NCBI GenBank assembly: GCA_020859645.1
Contig: JAJBVU010000177.1
Span: 1 to 10,410 of the forward strand
Direction of reading: 5' to 3'
Origin: Eubacterium sp.
Lineage (GTDB): Bacteria; Bacillota; Clostridia; Lachnospirales; CAG-274
DNA length: 10,410 nt
Shown here: positions 1 through 4,478 of the stretch, piece by piece
Layout of the letters: every line of letters begins with the position of its first letter
Numbering within the stretch: the stretch's first letter is position 1
Made by a program: the position numbers and the translations under genes
Notes under the pieces: generated by a model
Databases searched by the model: none
What the model was told of the DNA's origin: nothing
Seen by the model: the letters and a program-made list of their open reading frames with translations, nothing else

Positions 1-35
1 TTTTTTTATTTTTTCAAAAAATTTTATATTTCTCT

Positions 36-67
36 GAAAAAAGGCAAGGCACTCCTTTGAAGTGCCT
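36..67 (-). terminator. Intrinsic terminator after the RsmF-like gene
   Basis: On the minus strand, starting 10 bases after the stop codon of the RNA methyltransferase gene, a perfect 7-bp stem (AGGCACT at 67-61 pairing with AGTGCCT at 53-47) encloses a 7-base loop. A short spacer (TGCC) and a run of six T (42-37) follow. This is the layout of a Rho-independent terminator and marks the probable end of the whole operon. The 4-base spacer before the T-run is slightly longer than ideal, but a second TGCC copy allows an alternative, shifted pairing closer to the T-run. Confidence 0.8.
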
Positions 68-77
68 CACTGATTTT

Positions 78-1409
78 TTATTCATATTTCCAGCCGGAAA
101 TGATTTTATTTTTAAGACGGGAACTTTGAATTTTTCCCCACCCTATGGGGAAGCGGTCTATAAGCACAAGCGCCCAACCGTCATTTCCCCCGGTTTTAAA
201 GCTTTCGCCCTTTAAATATTTTATTATATTAGGGTCGCCTACGGGGAAAGTTACCTTGTTCTTTACTTCTTCAGGCTTTAACGTCATGGCAAAAGCCTGC
301 GACGGCTCAAAACGGTTCTTTTTAAGCTCCCCTAAGTATAAGCCGCTTCGTTTAAGCCTAAGCCCCCCTAAGTCAAGCCCCATAGGTATTCTGAAAAGGC
401 TTGTGCCGTGAAGCTCAAAAGTGCCTTCTATTTCCGTATTAAGTGTGTTTTCACAGAAGTCATAAAAGTCCTTAAGCAATTTTTTCGGAACAGAGGAAAT
501 TGTTTTAGGCTCAAGAGGGGGTTCGCCCTCTTTTTTGTGAAGCAGAGCCAAAAAGTGGCCTTCTCCCTTAATTTTGTGGGGATAGAGCCTTCCGCATTCT
601 TTTAAGCCTATGCCCTCCGCAAAGCCCTTTGACTTATCCACCTCCAAAAGCTCAAACTCAGGGTGAAGCTCTAAGAAGCCCTTTATCATTTCTTCGTTTT
701 CCTCAGGGGCAAAGGTACAGGTTGAATAGCTCATAATTCCGTCTTTACAGAGCATTTTCGCCGCATTTTTCAGAATGTCCTTCTGAAGAGAAACGCACAG
801 CTCCGTTTTGTGTGTCTGCCAGCTTTTAACGGCTTCAGGGTCTTTTCGGAACATACCCTCGCCGGAACAGGGGGCGTCTATAATTATTTTAGTAAAAAAA
901 GAGGGGAAACGCTCGCTTAAATGCTCGGGAGTTTCGTTTGAAACAATTGCGTTTTTTACGCCGAAAAGCTCTATGTTTTTAACCAGCGGACGGCACCTTG
1001 CGGCGCTTATATCGTTGGAAATAATAATGCCTGTTCCCTTAAGCTTTGCCGCAGCCTGAGTGGATTTTCCTCCCGGGGCAGCACAGAGATCCAAAACTCT
1101 GTCATTTTCGCTGATTGGAAGCATAGCGGCGGCGCTCATTGCGGAGGGCTCCTGTATGTAAAAAAGCCCGGCGTTATACAGCGGATTTTTTGACGGACGT
1201 TCAGACGGGGGATAATAAAAGCCCGTATCGCACCATGAAACGGGCTTAAGAGGCATATTTAAAAGGCTTTTAAGCTCTTCCGGGCTTATTTTAAGGGTGT
1301 TTGCCCTAAGTCCGCAGACACGCTCTTCATCAAAGCTTTTTAAATAGCTTTCATAATCACTGCCTAAAAGGTTTTTCATTTTATTCAGATATTCTTGGGG
1401 AAGCTTCAT
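78..1409 (-). CDS. rsmF: RsmF-like RNA (cytosine-5) methyltransferase, NOL1/NOP2/Sun family
   Basis: This 443-residue protein is an S-adenosylmethionine-dependent m5C RNA methyltransferase, most likely acting on 16S rRNA in the cytoplasm. The SAM-binding motif I is DLCAAPGGKST (residues 107-117). The two cysteines of the family's mechanism are present: Cys181 in DAPCSGEGMF and Cys231 in YSTCTF. The N-terminal LFYIQEPSAM segment (82-91) is typical of RsmF/YebU-type enzymes. The region after about residue 290 matches in layout the RsmF C-terminal extension with a terminal PUA-like RNA-binding domain, ending in a GWALVLIDRFPIGWGK segment. The ATG is preceded by GAGG with a 7-base spacer, and that GAGG lies at the very end of the upstream DUF1294 gene, suggesting coupled translation. 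It is the last gene of the operon. Family and chemistry are secure; the exact rRNA position modified is inferred from the family (Thermus and E. coli RsmF) and not readable here. Confidence 0.9.
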   Translation of the reverse strand: MKLPQEYLNKMKNLLGSDYESYLKSFDEERVCGLRANTLKISPEELKSLLNMPLKPVSWCDTGFYYPPSERPSKNPLYNAGLFYIQEPSAMSAAAMLPISENDRVLDLCAAPGGKSTQAAAKLKGTGIIISNDISAARCRPLVKNIELFGVKNAIVSNETPEHLSERFPSFFTKIIIDAPCSGEGMFRKDPEAVKSWQTHKTELCVSLQKDILKNAAKMLCKDGIMSYSTCTFAPEENEEMIKGFLELHPEFELLEVDKSKGFAEGIGLKECGRLYPHKIKGEGHFLALLHKKEGEPPLEPKTISSVPKKLLKDFYDFCENTLNTEIEGTFELHGTSLFRIPMGLDLGGLRLKRSGLYLGELKKNRFEPSQAFAMTLKPEEVKNKVTFPVGDPNIIKYLKGESFKTGGNDGWALVLIDRFPIGWGKIQSSRLKNKIISGWKYE

Positions 1410-1413
1410 AGGT

Positions 1414-1698
1414 TTACCTCAAAATCATAAATAACTTTACTATAATAAAGGCGTGGAGAATAAACGCCAAAGAAAACACAAAATAAAACTTGGGCTTTCT
1501 TGTTTTGTGGTGAAATATAAACATACCCGAAAAGCCCCCTAAAAATCCGCCCAAAAGGGCAAGCAGAAAGAGGGTGGCTTCGGGTATTCTCCACTTTTTA
1601 TGTACGGCTTTATATTTATCCGCTCCCATAGATATGAAGAGAACGGCGTTAACTGCCAAATAGTACAGCAGTATAATTATCTGACAATATTTCTCCAA
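1414..1698 (-). CDS. DUF1294 small membrane protein, TTG start
   Basis: A 94-residue hydrophobic protein of the DUF1294 (YsdA-like) family, whose function is not established. The family pattern is clear: MGADK (24-28), WRIPE (36-40), a glycine-rich GGFLGGFSGM segment (50-59) and HHKTRKPKF (63-71). About three membrane segments are expected (near 6-23, 42-62 and 71-92). The start is a TTG at 1698-1696 lying inside the 3' end of mgsA, giving a 22-base overlap. It is supported by GAGG at 1711-1708 with a 9-base spacer and by the match to the family's usual N-terminal length. The next ATG (codon 24) would remove the first membrane segment. It sits between mgsA and the rRNA methyltransferase gene, four bases before the latter's ATG, so it is very probably co-transcribed. 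Its link to cell shape or RNA modification is unknown. Confidence 0.85.
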   Translation of the reverse strand: MEKYCQIIILLYYLAVNAVLFISMGADKYKAVHKKWRIPEATLFLLALLGGFLGGFSGMFIFHHKTRKPKFYFVFSLAFILHAFIIVKLFMILR

Positions 1699-2072
1699 TC
1701 TAAATCGCCTCTTTCAAGTGCAAGGAGAAGAATTTCAGCTGTTGCAAGATTTGTAGCCACAGGGATATTATGCATATCGCAGAGCCTTAAGGCACTGTGA
1801 ATATCCGGCTCATAATTTTTGGGTGCCACAGGGTCACGGAGGAAGATAACAAGGTCAATATCGTTTGAGGATATTTGCGCCGCAAGCTGTTCTTCGCCGC
1901 CTAAGTGATCTGCCAAATATTTGTTTACGGGCAGATTTGCCGTTTCCTCCACGAGAGTGCCTGTTGTACCCATGGCATAGAGTGTATGCTTACACAAAAT
2001 ATGGCGGTAAGCTATACACAGATTCTCCATAAGGATTTTTTTGTTATCATGCGCTACCAATGCGATGTTCAA
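1677..2072 (-). CDS. mgsA: Methylglyoxal synthase-like protein with altered active-site residues, TTG start
   Basis: This 131-residue protein belongs by fold to methylglyoxal synthase, which converts dihydroxyacetone phosphate to methylglyoxal and phosphate. The family frame is clear: ALVAHDNKK (4-12), MGTTG (34-38), LGGEEQ (57-62), FLRDP (77-81), EPDIHSALRLCDMHNIPVATN (from 88) and a terminal RGDLDWR. Compared from memory with E. coli MgsA, with no gap needed between the GG and DP motifs, it retains the equivalents of His19, Lys23, Thr47, Thr48, Asp91 and Asp101. It differs at Thr45 (Met34), Ser65 (Ala54), Gly66 (Asp55), the catalytic Asp71 (Glu60) and His98 (Tyr87). Activity is therefore doubtful. 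The start is TTG at 2072-2070, with a strong GGGGTGAT ribosome binding site. Its place after rodA matches the usual clostridial order, which supports descent from mgsA; it may be a diverged enzyme or an MGS-fold sensor. Confidence 0.82.
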   Translation of the reverse strand: MNIALVAHDNKKILMENLCIAYRHILCKHTLYAMGTTGTLVEETANLPVNKYLADHLGGEEQLAAQISSNDIDLVIFLRDPVAPKNYEPDIHSALRLCDMHNIPVATNLATAEILLLALERGDLDWRNIVR

Positions 2073-2108
2073 TTAAATCACCCCTTTTAAAAATTTTAGA
2101 AATTTTAA

Positions 2109-3236
2109 TTAAAAATACCTTTCTCTCTGACGGCGAAGCCCCACATTCAAAACCAAGCCTATGCCCGTCATATTTACCCAAAGAGAGCTGCCCCCGTAGC
2201 TTACAAAGGGAAGGGGCATACCCGTGTTGGGCAGAATGCCTGTTGCTACGCCTATATTTACAAAGGTCTGAAAAGCAATCATGCCCCCGACGCCGCAGCA
2301 GAGAAGTCTGCCTAAGCTGTCGGCTGCCCCTGCGCCTATCATAACACATCGGCTGATTATGACAAAGAGGGCAATAATAACGCCTAAACAGCCTATAAAG
2401 CCGAACTCCTCGCCAATAACCGAGAATATGAAGTCGTTGTGACTTTCGGGCAGATAATTAAGCTGATTAATTGTTCCGCCGTAAAGCCCCTTGCCCTTAA
2501 GCCCCCCTGAGCCTATAGCCCAAATGGAGTTTTTGGTTTGATAAAGGGTGGGGTCCGTTCCCGATACATCCGAGGATAAAAAGGAAACCAGACGGCTGAT
2601 TTGATAATCGGTTAAAAATTTGCCCAAAATAATATGGTCGTCGGACATTATGTCTATAAAAAGAATAATGCCTATAGGTATAACAACTGCTAAAAAGACC
2701 AAAATATATTTTCTGCTTAAGCCTCCGCAGAATATGAGAACGGCGGTTATAGCCGCTATAACCATACTTGCGGAAAGTGACGGCTGAAGAAACACAAGCA
2801 GGAAGGGAACCCCCGCCAAGGCAACAGCCGCAAACAGTATATCTATATTATTAATCTTTTCTTCCGATTTGTCAATAAATTTCGATAAAGAAATTATAAT
2901 AAAAATTTTAGCAAATTCCGAGGGCTGAATACCGAAGAGCCACCTTGAAACGCCGTCGCCGCTTCCGAAGAGCAAAACTGCCCCCAAAAGTACGAGATTT
3001 AAGACGTAAATGGGTATCCACAGACCGCAGATTGTATGATAATCGAAGAAAGCTGCGGCAAACAGAAGAACTAAGCCGGTAACAAGCCAAATAATCTGGC
3101 TGACCGCTTCTCCCGTAAAGCCGTTTATATTTACTCTTGTGGCGCTGCCTATTGCCACGATTCCGAAGGAGGTCAGGGCAATAACCAAAACCAAAAGAGG
3201 TATATCAAAGGTAGAAATTCTGTGCTTCTGATACAT
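2109..3236 (-). CDS. rodA: RodA, SEDS-family peptidoglycan glycosyltransferase
   Basis: RodA polymerises lipid II into glycan strands in the lateral wall, working with a class B PBP under MreBCD control. The protein is a polytopic membrane protein with the SEDS motifs: SRWLFGIQPSEFAK (97-110), the extracellular ESHNDFIFSVIGEE segment (264-277) whose Asp268 corresponds to the essential SEDS aspartate, and the C-terminal signature NIGVATGILPNTGMPLPF with SYGGSS (327-351). The QPSLSAS segment (151-157) differs from the textbook QPDLGTA. I chose the ATG at 3236-3234 (375 residues) because GAGG at 3248-3245 lies 8 bases upstream. An in-frame GTG at 3257 would add seven residues but has no good ribosome binding site. 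The gene follows minE after about 30 bases. With PBP2 in the same operon, RodA rather than FtsW or SpoVE is the best call. Confidence 0.92.
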   Translation of the reverse strand: MYQKHRISTFDIPLLVLVIALTSFGIVAIGSATRVNINGFTGEAVSQIIWLVTGLVLLFAAAFFDYHTICGLWIPIYVLNLVLLGAVLLFGSGDGVSRWLFGIQPSEFAKIFIIISLSKFIDKSEEKINNIDILFAAVALAGVPFLLVFLQPSLSASMVIAAITAVLIFCGGLSRKYILVFLAVVIPIGIILFIDIMSDDHIILGKFLTDYQISRLVSFLSSDVSGTDPTLYQTKNSIWAIGSGGLKGKGLYGGTINQLNYLPESHNDFIFSVIGEEFGFIGCLGVIIALFVIISRCVMIGAGAADSLGRLLCCGVGGMIAFQTFVNIGVATGILPNTGMPLPFVSYGGSSLWVNMTGIGLVLNVGLRRQRERYF

Positions 3237-3266
3237 TTGTGAAACCTCACTGCACACCGTCGGGAA

Positions 3267-3548
3267 TTAACCCTGACCCGGCGAATTTATCATTGTTTCG
3301 TTATACATAGTTATTATGGGTATTTTTGCATAAAGGACGGGGTTTTCCGAATTTTCTTCTTTCGTTATATGTATATCCGCCTTTGCTTTGTCAAATTCCA
3401 TATAATTTGAGAGAACGTCCAAAATGTCATTTCCCAGACTTTTTACAACATCTGCGGAACAGCCGGAACGGTCTTTCGTCAGAACCTTTCCCAGCCTTTC
3501 GACGGCTACGTCTCTTGAATCGGATTTTTTTGATAACAGGTTAAACAT
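3267..3548 (-). CDS. minE: MinE, cell division topological specificity factor
   Basis: MinE stimulates the MinD ATPase and drives MinD off the membrane, confining division inhibition to the cell poles. The 93-residue product has the expected layout: a short amphipathic N-terminus (MFNLLSKK) for membrane contact, the MinD-interacting segment around VAVERLGKVLTKDR (14-27), and the C-terminal dimerisation domain ending in NPVLYAKIPI (69-78). After that consensus end there is an extra tail of about 15 residues (ITMYNETMINSPGQG). The ATG at 3548-3546 has AGGAG 8-9 bases upstream and follows the minD stop by 19 bases, so the two are surely co-expressed. The family assignment is firm. What is unusual is the context: no minC is adjacent. 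Confidence 0.93.
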   Translation of the reverse strand: MFNLLSKKSDSRDVAVERLGKVLTKDRSGCSADVVKSLGNDILDVLSNYMEFDKAKADIHITKEENSENPVLYAKIPIITMYNETMINSPGQG

Positions 3549-3567
3549 AAGTCTTTACTCCTATTCC

Positions 3568-4362
3568 TTATGCGAATATTCTCTTTATTCGGGCAATAAG
3601 CCCCACCTTCTGCTTTTTGTTAAGATCCAAAAGGGGAACGTCCTCACCCTCTATTCTCTTAACTATATTTTTATAGGCAGCCGCCGCAAGCGAGTTTTCG
3701 CTGTTTATTACGGGAATACCCTTGTTTGAAGCTATAATAACAGATGCCTCGTCGGGGATAACGCCGATTGACTCTATGCACAAAATTTCCTTTATGTCCT
3801 CAAGGCTCAGCATATCGCCGCTTTTAACCATTTCCGGTCTTACTCTGTTTAAAATAAGCTTAGGCTCTTTAATGCCTGCCTGCTCCAAAAGCCCCTTTAT
3901 TCTGTCTGCGTCTCTTACCGCCGATACTTCGGGAACAGCCACAACAATTGCCATATCCGCACCGGCAATGGCATTTTTGAAGCCCTGTTCAATTCCGGCA
4001 GGGCAGTCTATAATAACATAGTCATAGCTTTCCTTAAGCTCCGCACAGAGCTTTTCCATTTGCTCCGGTGTGACGGAGGTTTTGTCCTTCGTCTGAGCCG
4101 CCGGAAGAAGAGAAAGATTTTGAAGTTTGCTGTCTTTAATGATAGCTTCGCTTAAGCGGCAGTTTCCCTCGATAACGTCTGTCAGGTCATAGACAATTCT
4201 GTCCTCCATACCTACAATAACGTCTAAGTTTCGAAGTCCTATATCTGCGTCTATCAGCAAAACGTTTTTATTAAGCTGTGCAAGCCCTGTGCCTATGTTG
4301 GCTGAAGTGGTGGTTTTGCCCACTCCTCCCTTGCCGGAGGTTATTACAATAACTTTTCCCAT
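3568..4362 (-). CDS. minD: MinD, septum-site-determining ATPase
   Basis: MinD is a deviant-Walker ParA/MinD ATPase that dimerises with ATP on the inner face of the membrane and recruits the division inhibitor MinC. In the sequence: deviant Walker A KGGVGKTT (11-18) with the signature Lys11 and Lys16, the DADIGLRNLD switch region (38-47), and Walker B IIDCPAGIE (117-125). The C-terminal amphipathic helix KVGLIARIKRIF (252-263) matches the MinD membrane-targeting sequence, which separates it from ParA and from flagellar FlhG. At 264 residues it has the usual length. The ATG has a strong CAGGAGG at 4377-4371, with an 8-base spacer. minE follows after 19 bases. Upstream, a 116-base gap separates it from the PBP2 gene, where minC would normally be found. 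Confidence 0.96.
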   Translation of the reverse strand: MGKVIVITSGKGGVGKTTTSANIGTGLAQLNKNVLLIDADIGLRNLDVIVGMEDRIVYDLTDVIEGNCRLSEAIIKDSKLQNLSLLPAAQTKDKTSVTPEQMEKLCAELKESYDYVIIDCPAGIEQGFKNAIAGADMAIVVAVPEVSAVRDADRIKGLLEQAGIKEPKLILNRVRPEMVKSGDMLSLEDIKEILCIESIGVIPDEASVIIASNKGIPVINSENSLAAAAYKNIVKRIEGEDVPLLDLNKKQKVGLIARIKRIFA

Positions 4363-4383
4363 AATTTTTTCCTCCTGTTGTAG

Positions 4384-4417
4384 AAATATTTTTAACTTTA
4401 AGACCTTAAAAATATTT
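4384..4417. repeat. Perfect 12-bp inverted repeat in the minD leader
   Basis: AAATATTTTTAA at 4384-4395 and its exact reverse complement TTAAAAATATTT at 4406-4417 flank a 10-base centre (CTTTAAGACC). The right arm overlaps a possible -10 element for minD (4414-4419), and the left arm ends 7 bases before the minD ribosome binding site. It could be an operator for a DNA-binding regulator or an AT-rich RNA hairpin in read-through transcripts. There is no GC-rich stem with a T-run, so it is not a convincing terminator. AT-rich repeats arise easily by chance, but twelve perfect pairs is long for that. Confidence 0.6.
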
Positions 4418-4442
4418 TAACAGAAAACGGCGTCGGTTTCAT
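4414..4442 (-). promoter_or_regulatory. Possible sigma-A promoter for minDE
   Basis: On the minus strand, ATGAAA (4442-4437, four of six matches to TTGACA) is followed after exactly 17 bases by TAAAAT (4419-4414, five of six matches to TATAAT), with a TG one base upstream giving an extended -10. Transcription would start near 4407, inside the inverted repeat, leaving a 5' leader of roughly 45 bases before the minD ATG. The gap is the widest in the window, which fits an internal promoter. AT-rich DNA makes such matches common, so this is only a candidate. Confidence 0.4.
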
Positions 4443-4444
4443 CT

Positions 4445-4462
4445 GTTTTTGTCAGCAAAAAC
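4445..4462. repeat. 7-bp perfect hairpin just after the PBP2 stop codon
   Basis: GTTTTTG (4445-4451) and CAAAAAC (4456-4462) are exact reverse complements around a 4-base loop (TCAG), starting 16 bases after the PBP2 stop. No T-run follows directly on the coding strand, so it is a weak attenuator or mRNA-end stabiliser at best rather than a full terminator. Confidence 0.4.
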
Positions 4463-4478
4463 CGCTATAAGCCGAGGT

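Noticed and set aside
41..53. AAGGCAAGGCA tandem repeat near the left edge
   Set aside because: It is part of the terminator hairpin region and too short to be an independent repeat.
2073..2108. Short AT-rich inverted repeat (AAAATTT-CTA-AAATTTT) between rodA and mgsA, considered as a terminator
   Set aside because: The stem is only A and T in low-complexity DNA with no GC-rich core or proper T-run after it; chance is the simpler explanation.
2047..2349. 100-codon minus-strand frame overlapping the 3' end of rodA
   Set aside because: It is out of frame with rodA, rich in Arg, Ser and Cys, and its stretch is fully accounted for by rodA and the start of mgsA.
2768..2810. Non-standard QPSLSAS in place of QPDLGTA in RodA, considered as an inactivating change
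   Set aside because: This segment varies among clostridial SEDS proteins, and the essential aspartate in HNDFIF and the SYGGSS signature are intact.
3237..3257. GTG at 3257 as the rodA start
   Set aside because: It lacks a ribosome binding site, whereas the ATG at 3236 has GAGG at 8 bases and gives a normal N-terminus.
3424..3729. 101-codon plus-strand open frame across the minD/minE junction
   Set aside because: It is antisense to two well-conserved genes, has no domain signature and cysteine/serine/leucine-rich composition typical of shadow frames.
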